Of a stretch of 64,000 bases of DNA, positions 1 through 7,021 are shown in pieces (within the stretch, counting starts at the first letter, position 1; every line of letters begins with the position of its first letter). The stretch covers positions 1 through 64,000 of the forward strand of contig UQIG01000008.1 in the NCBI GenBank assembly GCA_900541135.1, read 5' to 3'. A program made the translations under genes and the position numbers. Origin of the DNA: an uncultured Collinsella sp. GTDB taxonomy: Bacteria > Actinomycetota > Coriobacteriia > Coriobacteriales > Coriobacteriaceae. Under the pieces are notes generated by a model. That model saw only the letters and a program-made list of their open reading frames with translations. It did no database searches and was not told where the DNA came from.

Positions 1-41
1 AAGGCTATTCGTCGGCAGCGTCAGATGTGTATAAGAGACAG
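1..41. other. Sequencing adapter remnant (index plus Nextera read-1 adapter)
   Basis: Bases 9-41 match the Illumina Nextera read-1 transposase adapter, ending in the 19-bp mosaic end AGATGTGTATAAGAGACAG. Bases 1-8 (AAGGCTAT) sit exactly where the i5 index belongs and match, from memory, Nextera XT v2 index S520. This is library DNA left on the contig end, not genome. Any protein start inside it is an artefact; its translation in the downstream frame begins MYKRQ. Confidence 0.96.
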
Positions 42-209
42 AAGTCGGACACCACGACCACGGTAACCACCAACAAGACGAACACCAAGGGCGGCCTGCC
101 CACCACCGGCGATCGTTTTGATGGCCGCGCGGTGGCTGCATTCGCCATCGCTGGCGTTGCCGTCATCTCCGCGGGCGGTTACTTCCTCTACCGTCGCAAT
201 AAGGAGTAA
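42..209 (+). CDS. LPXTG cell-wall-anchored surface protein, C-terminal fragment
   Basis: This is only the last 55 or so residues of a protein whose 5' part lies beyond the contig end. It shows a Thr/Lys-rich stretch, the sortase motif LPTTG, a hydrophobic segment (AVAAFAIAGVAVISAGGYFL) and a charged tail RRNKE. That is the full C-terminal sorting signal of sortase A-type substrates, so the protein is presumably cleaved between T and G and linked to peptidoglycan. The reading frame stays open back into the adapter, but the apparent ATG at 27 belongs to the adapter. The size and function of the exposed part cannot be judged. A terminator follows directly. Confidence 0.9.
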   Translation, partial: KSDTTTTVTTNKTNTKGGLPTTGDRFDGRAVAAFAIAGVAVISAGGYFLYRRNKE

Positions 210-216
210 CGTCTTA

Positions 217-268
217 GCTGAGCGGGCAAGGCAGCAATGGCAGCTTCGCCCGCTCAGCCCGCCTTTTT
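217..268 (+). terminator. Rho-independent terminator of the LPXTG gene
   Basis: A perfect 11-bp stem, GCTGAGCGGGC (217-227) with GCCCGCTCAGC (248-258), is followed by CCGCCTTTTT. It lies just after the LPXTG stop codon. Confidence 0.8.
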
Positions 269-288
269 GACCGGCGGGAAACACCACT

Positions 289-345
289 GAAATCTTTTTA
301 AAAAAAGATTTCCCAGCACACACTTCACTGTGCTATAGTGCAGCG
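289..345 (+). promoter_or_regulatory. Palindrome and putative promoter of the Trp-leader transcript
   Basis: A 10-bp perfect inverted repeat, GAAATCTTTT (289-298) and AAAAGATTTC (303-312), precedes a TATAGT -10-like box at 334-339. A smaller dyad (GCACA 316-320, TGTGC 329-333) sits in the spacer. No good -35 hexamer is visible. The palindrome could be an operator or a weak bidirectional terminator. The promoter assignment rests mainly on its place upstream of the leader peptide. Confidence 0.4.
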
Positions 346-397
346 CAACAGCAATTAGGCGCGACCGCGCCACGGCATCACGAAAGGAGCCACCAAC

Positions 398-466
398 ATG
401 AAGAACACGATGAAGTCTCTCAACAACTGGTGGTGGCGTGATGCGAATACGATCGGTCGACAGTGA
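398..466 (+). CDS. Tryptophan leader peptide (attenuation control)
   Basis: A 22-residue ORF starts at ATG 398 behind GAAAGGAG (380-387). It carries three consecutive Trp codons (TGG at 428, 431 and 434; residues 11-13, context NNWWWRD). Tandem Trp codons in a short peptide followed by a terminator hairpin are the hallmark of ribosome-mediated trp attenuation. When charged tRNA-Trp is scarce the ribosome stalls here and the downstream terminator should fail to form. The next genes form an ECF transporter rather than trp biosynthesis genes, so the controlled function is probably import of tryptophan or a related compound. Confidence 0.88.
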   Translation: MKNTMKSLNNWWWRDANTIGRQ

Positions 467-565
467 GTCCCTCACGCCTGTTTTTGCGCTCTAGGTGATT
501 GGAAGGCCTCCGGTTTCGACCGGGGGCCTTTTTCTATCTCGAGCCCGATCGCATTCGCATCACGC
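436..565 (+). promoter_or_regulatory. Long-range stem enclosing the Trp attenuator
   Basis: Bases 436-456, starting at the last Trp codon, are complementary to 545-565 at 20 of 21 positions (one A-C mismatch at 449/552). The helix encloses the leader stop codon and the terminator hairpin. A competing shorter pairing is GGCGTGA (435-441) with TCACGCC (472-478), a possible 1:2 hairpin. A ribosome stalled on the Trp codons would cover the 5' arm and block both helices. The arrangement is seen directly; its regulatory role is inferred. Confidence 0.6.
503..533 (+). terminator. Attenuator terminator of the Trp-leader operon
   Basis: An 11-bp hairpin (503-513 with 520-530, one T-G pair, loop TTTCGA) is followed by a T-run reaching 533. 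It lies between the leader peptide stop (466) and the S-component start (611), the position expected for the 3:4 terminator. Confidence 0.8.
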
Positions 566-610
566 GCCTCCGCTTTTCTCTTGCACCCCCATTCCGAAAG
601 GATTTTCACC

Positions 611-1183
611 ATGTCTCAGAACGCCACCGCCACCCAGCCCCGCACCGTCCAGGCCGCTGACCGCGGCAAACTCGATGTCCGCGCCCTCGTCCTGCTCGCC
701 ATCCTGCTCGCTGCCGGCTTCATCCTCAACTTCACCGTCGGTAAGGCCATCTCAGGCATCTCGGGCGGCATGATCAGCCCCGAGTTCATCATCTCGGCCT
801 TCTGCCTCACCATCCTGGTGGTACGCCCCAACATTGGCCAGGCGCTCGTCATTGGCCTTATCTCAGCCGCCGTGATCCAGATCACCACCACCTCGCCGTT
901 CATCGATTTTGCCGCCGAGGGCATCGCCGCCATGCTTATGGCCGGCATCGTCAACGCCGCCGGCAAGGACGGTCAGGTCAAGCCCGCCATCGCCATTGTC
1001 GCAACCTTCCTGACCACCTTTGTCTCCGGCGCCATCTTCATGGTCATCAAGATGGCCATGCTCGGCGTGGTCGGCGAGCTCGCCGCCGCTATGTTGCCCG
1101 TCGTCGCCATGACCGCCGTCTTTAACGCCATTCTGGTCGGCGCCCTCTACCTGCCCATCCAGAAGGCCCTGGAGCTCAACTAA
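611..1183 (+). CDS. ECF transporter S component, TrpP-like (probable tryptophan transporter)
   Basis: The 190-residue protein has about six hydrophobic segments (roughly 24-42, 58-71, 76-91, 101-117, 124-145 and 160-180) and a polar N terminus. Size and topology match substrate-capture S components, and it resembles the TrpP tryptophan transporter family. The start is ATG 611 with SD GAAAGGA at 596-602. It is followed by the double ATPase and T component of the same transporter. The Trp leader peptide upstream is the main reason to propose tryptophan as substrate. Another indole or an aromatic precursor cannot be excluded from sequence alone. Confidence 0.8.
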   Translation: MSQNATATQPRTVQAADRGKLDVRALVLLAILLAAGFILNFTVGKAISGISGGMISPEFIISAFCLTILVVRPNIGQALVIGLISAAVIQITTTSPFIDFAAEGIAAMLMAGIVNAAGKDGQVKPAIAIVATFLTTFVSGAIFMVIKMAMLGVVGELAAAMLPVVAMTAVFNAILVGALYLPIQKALELN

Positions 1184-1189
1184 CCCACT

Positions 1190-1292
1190 CGGCTTTACGA
1201 GCCACCCCATCTTGGCGTTCATTCGTCGCTCGCGTACCCAAGTACGCTTCGCTCCTCTTTCTCGCGCCAACCTGGGGCCCCTCGTAAAGCCG
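1190..1292. repeat. Compound hairpin repeat, copy 1
   Basis: The element is bounded by a perfect 12-bp inverted repeat (CGGCTTTACGAG 1190-1201, CTCGTAAAGCCG 1281-1292). Inside is a second imperfect stem (CCCCATCTTGGCG with CGCCAACCTGGGG). The centre is a small hairpin GCGTAC-CCAA-GTACGC followed by a pyrimidine-rich tail (core 1232-1261). A second copy at 16644-16733 shares 28 of 30 core bases, while its outer stems differ in sequence but still pair. It may act as a terminator or be a REP-like dispersed element. Confidence 0.75.
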
Positions 1293-1335
1293 TCTCCGTG
1301 CTTCACCACCAAAGACTGTCCCAAACAACTAGCTC

Positions 1336-1379
1336 TTGGGGACGTTCTTAAACGACTAGTCATTAAAGAACGTCCCCAA
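1336..1379. repeat. 14-bp inverted repeat upstream of the ECF ATPase
   Basis: TTGGGGACGTTCTT (1336-1349) pairs perfectly with AAGAACGTCCCCAA (1366-1379) around a 16-base loop. No T-run follows, and the ATPase SD lies only a few bases downstream. It could limit readthrough from the S gene, or be another member of the GGGAC/GTCCC-containing repeats in this genome. Confidence 0.6.
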
Positions 1380-1397
1380 TGACTATGAAAGGTATCC

Positions 1398-3149
1398 ATG
1401 GAAACGATCATCAACGTCGACGATGTCTCGTTCTCCTATGGCACGCAGACCGAACAGGCGCTCAGCCACATCTCGCTCGGCGTGAACAAGGGAGATTTCA
1501 TCGGCATCATCGGGCCCTCGGGCGCCGGCAAGTCCACGCTTGCCGCCTGCCTGTCGGGTGCTGTGCCCCACCACTACACCGGCACGTTCTTCGGGTCCGT
1601 CATGGTTGACGGCCACGACACCTGCGAAGCCTCGCTCACCGACGTGTCGCAAATCGTCGGCAGCGTGCTGCAGGACATCGACACGCAGATGGTCGCCTCG
1701 GTCGTCGAGGACGAGATGCTCTTTGGCCTCGAGAACTTTGGCGTTCCCCACGACCAGATCGAGCAGCGCGTGAGCGAAACGCTCGAGACCGTCGGCATCA
1801 GCGACCTGCGCGACCGCGAGATCGCCACACTCTCGGGCGGACAGAAGCAGAAGGTGGCCATCGCCGCCATCCTCGCCATGCGTCCGCGCGTCTTGGTTCT
1901 CGACGAGCCCACCGCGGCACTCGACCCCGCCAGCTCCACGTTGGTCTTCGAGACGCTGCGTGAGGCAAACCGCGCACTTGGAATCACCATCGTCGTCGTT
2001 GAGCAAAAGGTCGCCCTGCTCTCGGAGTACTGCAACCGCGTGCTCGTGCTCAACCATGGCGAAATCGCACTGCAGGGCGAGCCACACGAGGTCTTCGCGC
2101 ATACCGATGAACTTCGTACCATTGGCGTCGACTGTCCCCGCGTCACGCGCATCTTCAATAGCCTCGAGGCCGATGGTCTGGCAAGCGGTACCCCTTGCCT
2201 GGATGTCGATGAGGCCGAGTGCCTGATTTCGGGCATCGTCGACCCCGCACACGCGGCCATCGAAGCCCAGGCGCCCGCCGGTTCCCCGCATGCACCGTCG
2301 TTGCGTCCTCATGCCAAGGACGCCGAACCCGTACTCACCTTCGACCATGTTGAGTTTGCCTATCCCAATGGCGGCGCCGCCGTACACGACCTTAGCCTGA
2401 CGCTCTATCCTGGCGAGCTCGTGGGCATCGTCGGCCAAAACGGCGCCGGCAAGACCACGCTCACCAAACTGCTCACAGGCTTGCTTAAGCCCGCCTCGGG
2501 CAGCGTGCGCGTCACGGGCCTAGACACTGCCGCGGTCCCCACGAGCCGTATCGCCCGCGAGGTCGCGACCCTCTTCCAAAACCCCGACCGCCAGATCTGC
2601 AAGGACACCGTGCTCGACGAGGTCGCCTTTGGCTTGGAACTGGGCGGCATGGACCGCGCCGAGGCGCTGCGTCGCGCCCAGCTCGTCATCGACCGCTTTG
2701 GTCTGCCCGCCGACGAGGCACCGTTCTCGCTTTCGCGCGGCCAGCGACAAATGGTGGCGCTTGCCTCCGTCGTAGTGGTTGAGCCCAAGATCGTCGTGCT
2801 CGACGAGCCCACGAGCGGCCTTGATTACCGCGAGTGCATGACCGTCATGGAAACGGTGCGCACCATGGCCGAGCGTGGTTGCGCCGTTATCATGGTCTGC
2901 CACGATATGGAAGTCGTCTCGGATTTTGTCGAGCGCATTGTGGTAATGGCCGACGGTCGCATCCTCGACCGCGGCCGCACGCACGAGCTGTTCTCGAACA
3001 TCGATCTCATGCGGCGTGCCTACGTTGAGCCGCCCCAGGTTATTGAACTCTCGCGCCGTCTGGCATCTTCCGTCTCGCCCGCTTTTGCGCAGGTGAGCGA
3101 GGTCACCGATGTCGTTCGAATTACCAAGGAGATGGTCCACCGTGGTTAA
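1398..3149 (+). CDS. ECF transporter double ATPase (fused EcfA-type domains)
   Basis: The 583-residue protein carries two ABC nucleotide-binding domains in tandem. Domain 1 has Walker A GPSGAGKST (39-47), signature LSGGQKQK and Walker B VLVLDEPTAALD. Domain 2 (from about residue 310) has Walker A GQNGAGKTT, a degenerate signature LSRGQ and Walker B IVVLDEPTSGLD. It powers uptake with the T component, whose start overlaps its stop, and the S component upstream. Most ECF modules encode two separate ATPases; the fusion is a known alternative. The start is ATG 1398 with GAAAGG upstream. It might also serve other S components encoded elsewhere. Confidence 0.93.
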   Translation: METIINVDDVSFSYGTQTEQALSHISLGVNKGDFIGIIGPSGAGKSTLAACLSGAVPHHYTGTFFGSVMVDGHDTCEASLTDVSQIVGSVLQDIDTQMVASVVEDEMLFGLENFGVPHDQIEQRVSETLETVGISDLRDREIATLSGGQKQKVAIAAILAMRPRVLVLDEPTAALDPASSTLVFETLREANRALGITIVVVEQKVALLSEYCNRVLVLNHGEIALQGEPHEVFAHTDELRTIGVDCPRVTRIFNSLEADGLASGTPCLDVDEAECLISGIVDPAHAAIEAQAPAGSPHAPSLRPHAKDAEPVLTFDHVEFAYPNGGAAVHDLSLTLYPGELVGIVGQNGAGKTTLTKLLTGLLKPASGSVRVTGLDTAAVPTSRIAREVATLFQNPDRQICKDTVLDEVAFGLELGGMDRAEALRRAQLVIDRFGLPADEAPFSLSRGQRQMVALASVVVVEPKIVVLDEPTSGLDYRECMTVMETVRTMAERGCAVIMVCHDMEVVSDFVERIVVMADGRILDRGRTHELFSNIDLMRRAYVEPPQVIELSRRLASSVSPAFAQVSEVTDVVRITKEMVHRG

Positions 3150-3888
3150 CGTCATCGACTACATGCCGGGCGATACGCTGCTGCATCGCCCGAATCCCGT
3201 CGTCAAACTGGGCCTCGCCGCCGCCATCATCGTCGGCATCTTCTTGTCCGACACCTACGTGGCGCTGCTGGGCTTTTTGGCACTCACCCTTGCGCTGGGC
3301 GCCTATGCCGGCGTCGTCGACCGTCTGTTCTCGCTGCTCAAGTTGCTGATTCCGCTTGCGCTTATCATGCTGGTGCTCCAGCTGGCCTTTATGCGCGATG
3401 GCAACGTGGTGTGGAGTTTTATCACCGACACGGGCCTCGTCACAGGGTCGAAGGCCTGCCTGCGCCTGCTGGGTGTGGCGTTACCACTCATCCTCATGCT
3501 CATGGTGACCAAGCTCAACGACCTTGCCAACGCCTGCGTCGAGGTGCTGCACGTGCCGTATCGCTATGCCTTCACCTTTACCACGGCGCTGCGCTTTGTG
3601 CCGGTGTTTGGTCAGGAGATGAACGCCATCATGGAGGCGCAGACCGCACGCGGCGTCGAGTACGACACCAAGAACCCCATCAAGAAGCTTAAGCTCATGC
3701 TGCCGCTGTGTGTGCCACTGCTCATCTCGAGCGTGGGCAAGACCGATGCCACAGCCTTGGCGGCAGAACAGCGCGGCTTCTATCTGCGTACGCGCGCCAG
3801 CTCGTACAAGCGCTACCCCATCAAGGGCCTGGACATCGCCGTGCTCATCGTCAGCATCGCCCTCATCGCCATCGGCTTCCTGTTCTAG
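3142..3888 (+). CDS. ECF transporter T component (EcfT-like)
   Basis: A 248-residue membrane protein with about five hydrophobic segments and the cytoplasmic coupling region typical of EcfT (ARGVEYDTKN and AAEQRGFYLRTRASS, with the family's Ala-Arg-Gly-type motifs). It scaffolds the S component and contacts the ATPase. I chose GTG 3142 because AAGGAG lies at 3126-3131 and the start then overlaps the ATPase stop by 8 bases, suggesting translational coupling. A longer reading frame opens at ATG 3109 but lacks an SD. It ends the operon ahead of a strong terminator. Confidence 0.92.
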   Translation: MVNVIDYMPGDTLLHRPNPVVKLGLAAAIIVGIFLSDTYVALLGFLALTLALGAYAGVVDRLFSLLKLLIPLALIMLVLQLAFMRDGNVVWSFITDTGLVTGSKACLRLLGVALPLILMLMVTKLNDLANACVEVLHVPYRYAFTFTTALRFVPVFGQEMNAIMEAQTARGVEYDTKNPIKKLKLMLPLCVPLLISSVGKTDATALAAEQRGFYLRTRASSYKRYPIKGLDIAVLIVSIALIAIGFLF

Positions 3889-3918
3889 TTCACCACCGAC
3901 AGCAACCGCCCAACGCAA

Positions 3919-3955
3919 AAGGCCTCGGCTCGCACCAAACGAGCCGAGGCCTTTA
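3919..3955. terminator. Bidirectional terminator after ecfT
   Basis: A perfect 14-bp stem, AAGGCCTCGGCTCG (3919-3932) with its complement (3940-3953), followed by TTTACTGTTT, lies between convergent genes. Confidence 0.85.
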
Positions 3956-3972
3956 CTGTTTCACCAGATAAA

Positions 3973-4000
3973 ACCTACCAAAATTAACCTGTCCCTTTTT
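3973..4000. repeat. GTCC-core REP-like repeat
   Basis: This 28-base unit reads ACCTACCAAAA, two variable bases, AACCTGTCC, then CTTTTT. Near-identical units lie at 48951-48978 (inverted), 48989-49016 and 49678-49705. It is followed by GGCGGGT, which can pair back to its 5' end. It lies between convergent genes. Confidence 0.7.
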
Positions 4001-4013
4001 GGCGGGTCGGAAG

Positions 4014-4760
4014 CTAGAGGCGGTAGGGGGCGCCGCTGCGGATGATGGATTCGCGCACCAGGACATCCATGGCGTCGAGGGTGATCTCGGGCATCTCTCG
4101 GTACTTTTGCAGCACCGAGAGCTCGGTGCAGGCCAGAATGACGCGGTCGCAGCCGCTACGGGCGAACTCCCACATCACGCGGTCGAACTTATCCATATCG
4201 GGCTCACGCCCGGCCTTCACATCATCGTAGATAAGCGACATCACATCGTTCTGACGTTTCTCGCTGGGATAGACAACCTCAACACCCGCAGCCTTACATT
4301 CGCGGCCGTAGACGCCCGCGCCCACGGTGCCATCGGTTCCCATAATGCCAATCTTATGCACCGGCTCGGCCGGCATACTCAGGTTGGGATCGAACTCGCA
4401 CTCCCCCATCACCGCACCGGCCAGAGCATAGCGCACCGACTCACGCGGCATGTGGATAATCGGCACCTTCGTAAACGACTGGATCTGGTCGTAGAAGTAG
4501 TGCGACGTGTTGCAGGGAATGGCAATGTGCGCACAGCTCAGCGACTCGAGTGCCTGGGCACACTCTTTCATGGTCGCCAGCAGCTTGGCATGCTCGCCGG
4601 TCTTAATGGCCAACGTGCGGTCGGGCATGGTCGACTTGGAGAGCACCACCATGTCGATATGTTCCTGATCGCAGGCAGCAGCCGTATGACGCACCACCTG
4701 GTCGTAGTAATACGACGTGGCCTCGGCGCCCATGCCGCCGATAACTCCCAGCTTTTCCAT
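4014..4760 (-). CDS. Aspartate/glutamate racemase family protein
   Basis: The 248-residue protein belongs to the cofactor-independent Asp/Glu racemases. Both catalytic cysteines are present: C83 in IPCNTSHYF and C211 in LACTELSVL. The N-terminal GVIGGMGAEAT loop is typical. The start is ATG 4760 with AGGAGG just upstream; a longer frame to 4844 has no good SD. It lies 84 bases downstream of an ATP-grasp ligase on the same strand. In enterococci an aspartate racemase next to the ATP-grasp D-aspartate ligase supplies D-Asp for peptidoglycan cross-bridges, so D-Asp is the favoured product here. Glutamate or broad specificity remains possible. Confidence 0.88.
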   Translation of the reverse strand: MEKLGVIGGMGAEATSYYYDQVVRHTAAACDQEHIDMVVLSKSTMPDRTLAIKTGEHAKLLATMKECAQALESLSCAHIAIPCNTSHYFYDQIQSFTKVPIIHMPRESVRYALAGAVMGECEFDPNLSMPAEPVHKIGIMGTDGTVGAGVYGRECKAAGVEVVYPSEKRQNDVMSLIYDDVKAGREPDMDKFDRVMWEFARSGCDRVILACTELSVLQKYREMPEITLDAMDVLVRESIIRSGAPYRL

Positions 4761-4844
4761 CGCCGCCTCCTTGGTGACGCTTGCGCAATTGCGCGTATCA
4801 TACCCGCGCCCGCCCGATGCAAACCGGGCGGGCGCCGCGCTCAT

Positions 4845-6101
4845 CTACTTGTAATACGTCTTGAACAGCTTAAAGTGGCGCAGCTTGGTGTGCCACATGC
4901 GCAGCCAGCGGTTAAAGACAAAGTCGCCCTTCATAAACGAAGGGTCGGCGCCCTTGCCTTCCTTGTCCAGGCGATGCACCTTAGCACGCAGCTCGGGATC
5001 CTTGACGTACTTGTCGACGACGCCCAAGGGGACGACCATCCACAGCGCCTCGTCCTGCGCCGTCACAAACTCCGGCTCAAACGGGCGGTTGAACACATAC
5101 TCGTCCACCACATACTTGGCAACGTTAAAGCCGCTGTTGGTGACGTAGTAGTTGCTGCGACCCTGGCGCGTGTTGAAATCGAAGAACTTAAACGAGCCGT
5201 CGCGCTCGTCGTACTTAACGTCAAAGTTGGAATAGCCCACAAAGTGAAGGTCCTCGAGCAGCTTGCGCACGCCGCCCATGAGCTCGTCGTTGGGCTCGGT
5301 AATGATACAGGCATGATTGCCGACGCCGTGGGGCTGATGCTCCTCGAGCAGCACATGGCCCAGGCACATCATGCGCACCTTGCCGTTGCGGTCGGAATAA
5401 CTGGTGAGCACGCGCATGTACTCGTCGTTGCCGGGCACGCGGTCCTGTAAGATCAGATCGTCGGTGTAGCCGCTGGCATACGAATCGCGAATGACCTGTT
5501 CCAGCTCGGCGCGGTCGGCAATCTCATAGGCCTTCTTCTGGCCCTCGAACTCATGTTGCCACCACATGATGCCATCAGAAGGCTTCAGAATCATCGGGTA
5601 GGGAAAATCGATCTGGTCGAGCACTTCGGCAGGTGCCTCGCCTTGGGCGTTCAGCATCGCCATGGTGAAGGTAAAGGTATGCGGATAAGGCACGCCATGC
5701 TTCTCGCACAGCTCGTAGAAGATCTCCTTCTTCTGGCACTGCTCGAGCATGCTGTAGGGCGCGTAGGGAGCGACGATGTTATCCGCCAGCTCATGAGCAT
5801 CCTTGGCTTGAGCCACGAGAGCGACATAGTTGTCGCCACAGCCCACAAGGACAATCGTCTTGTCGGCATGCGCTTGGGCAATGCCGTTGACGGTTTTGAG
5901 CATCACGGGCATGGTGTCGATATCCACGTTGGGCGTGTAGTCGATAATCTGGCTGCGGTACGCGGGGCCCGTCTGATACTTGCCAAAGACCAGACTCTTG
6001 ACCTGGTACTCCTCGTAGAAGGCGCGCGCCACCGAATAGGCGTTGATGTCGCCACCGAGCAGCACGGGAATGAACTCGCGCTCTGTAAATTGCAATGCCA
6101 T
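4845..6101 (-). CDS. ATP-grasp carboxylate-amine ligase (possible D-aspartate ligase)
   Basis: The 418-residue protein has an N-terminal Rossmann-like region (VLLGGDINAYSVARAF) and then an ATP-grasp fold: MILKPSDG for the ATP-binding Lys, VGYSNFDVKYD, and FFDFNTRQGRSNYY for the metal-binding end. Length and layout resemble Aslfm-type D-aspartate ligases, which attach D-Asp to the lysine side chain of the peptidoglycan precursor. The next gene is an Asp/Glu racemase, the same pairing as in Enterococcus faecium. Other ATP-grasp peptide ligases share this fold, so the substrate is an inference from context. The start is ATG 6101, with a weak GGAAG SD. Confidence 0.75.
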   Translation of the reverse strand: MALQFTEREFIPVLLGGDINAYSVARAFYEEYQVKSLVFGKYQTGPAYRSQIIDYTPNVDIDTMPVMLKTVNGIAQAHADKTIVLVGCGDNYVALVAQAKDAHELADNIVAPYAPYSMLEQCQKKEIFYELCEKHGVPYPHTFTFTMAMLNAQGEAPAEVLDQIDFPYPMILKPSDGIMWWQHEFEGQKKAYEIADRAELEQVIRDSYASGYTDDLILQDRVPGNDEYMRVLTSYSDRNGKVRMMCLGHVLLEEHQPHGVGNHACIITEPNDELMGGVRKLLEDLHFVGYSNFDVKYDERDGSFKFFDFNTRQGRSNYYVTNSGFNVAKYVVDEYVFNRPFEPEFVTAQDEALWMVVPLGVVDKYVKDPELRAKVHRLDKEGKGADPSFMKGDFVFNRWLRMWHTKLRHFKLFKTYYK

Positions 6102-6323
6102 GGAAACTTCCTATCATGAACTGCCCACACAACGGGCGGTCTTTGCGCAACTGATTTATTCTAGCGTGCCAAGCCGCCGGCACCCAAAGCTCCACCGTAT
6201 CTATGGCAATCGACGTAATCGTCCAGCACGAAGACGGCGCCCACCGTTGTATGACAATGGGCAATGAACCTACCGTTGTTGTAGGATTCAGCGTATTGAC
6301 ATCTTCGAGCGAAAGGCGCACAC

Positions 6324-6956
6324 GTGCCCCAAGACCATCCGACCGATAATCCCATCCTCAATGCCGCGAGGCGCGAGCTGGCGGAACGTGCGAAAGCGAC
6401 CGCTCCCCTGTGCACGGCAAACGACGCCTACAACGGACCCGCCCGCATCGTCTCGATCAACACGTCGGCACATAAGGGTACGCGCAAGTCGCCCGTCGCC
6501 GATGGACGCGACACCGTCATAGAGCAATTTGGCCTCGCCTCCGACGCACACGCCGGGCATTGGCACCGTCAGGTTTCCTTTTTGGCCGCAGAGTCCATCC
6601 AGACGGCGCAGGCACGCGGGCTCGACGTACACGAGGGTGACTTTGGAGAGAACTTCACAACCCGGGGCATCAACCTGCTCTCGCTCCCCTTGGGCACGCA
6701 GCTCAAGCTAGGCAGCGAGGTGCTCGTCGAAATCAGCCAAATCGGCAAAGTCTGCCACACCCGTTGCGCCATCTACTATCTCGCTGGCGACTGCATCTTT
6801 CCCCACGAGGGCGTTTTTGGCGTGGTACTAAAGGGCGGAGAGGTCTACGCCGGCGACGATATCCAGGTAATCAAACTCGGCGACGGCACCTGTTCGTTCA
6901 CCCCCGCCGAGGCCATCGAAGAGATTGAGCAGGCTCGCCAGAAGGGCACGCTGTAG
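6324..6956 (+). CDS. MOSC domain protein
   Basis: The 210-residue protein starts at GTG 6324 with GAAAGG at 6311-6316. It has a MOSC domain: an N-terminal SINTSAHKGTRK strand, FGLASDAHAGHWHRQVS, the core GDFGENFTTRGINLLSLPLGT, and ISQIGKVCHTRC with the conserved Cys. MOSC proteins bind molybdenum cofactor or act on related sulfur carriers. Stand-alone forms like this are often near molybdopterin genes, but none are seen here. It is divergent from the ligase/racemase pair, with about 220 bases between them. Confidence 0.85.
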   Translation: MPQDHPTDNPILNAARRELAERAKATAPLCTANDAYNGPARIVSINTSAHKGTRKSPVADGRDTVIEQFGLASDAHAGHWHRQVSFLAAESIQTAQARGLDVHEGDFGENFTTRGINLLSLPLGTQLKLGSEVLVEISQIGKVCHTRCAIYYLAGDCIFPHEGVFGVVLKGGEVYAGDDIQVIKLGDGTCSFTPAEAIEEIEQARQKGTL

Positions 6957-7021
6957 TTATAAAACCCCACGTTGAGATGGCTTTTACAGCCCAAAACTCC
7001 TCTCAAACAGGGCTCTGTAAC

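Noticed and set aside
27..41. ATG at 27 as the start of the first protein
   Set aside because: It lies in the sequencing adapter; residues MYKRQ are adapter translation.
436..565. T-box riboswitch upstream of the ECF operon
   Set aside because: No T-box sequence or specifier stem; the coding Trp leader explains the region better.
3999..5450. 483-codon plus-strand frame
   Set aside because: Antisense to the racemase and ATP-grasp genes, with no family motifs and low-complexity His/Leu/Val composition typical of GC-rich shadows.
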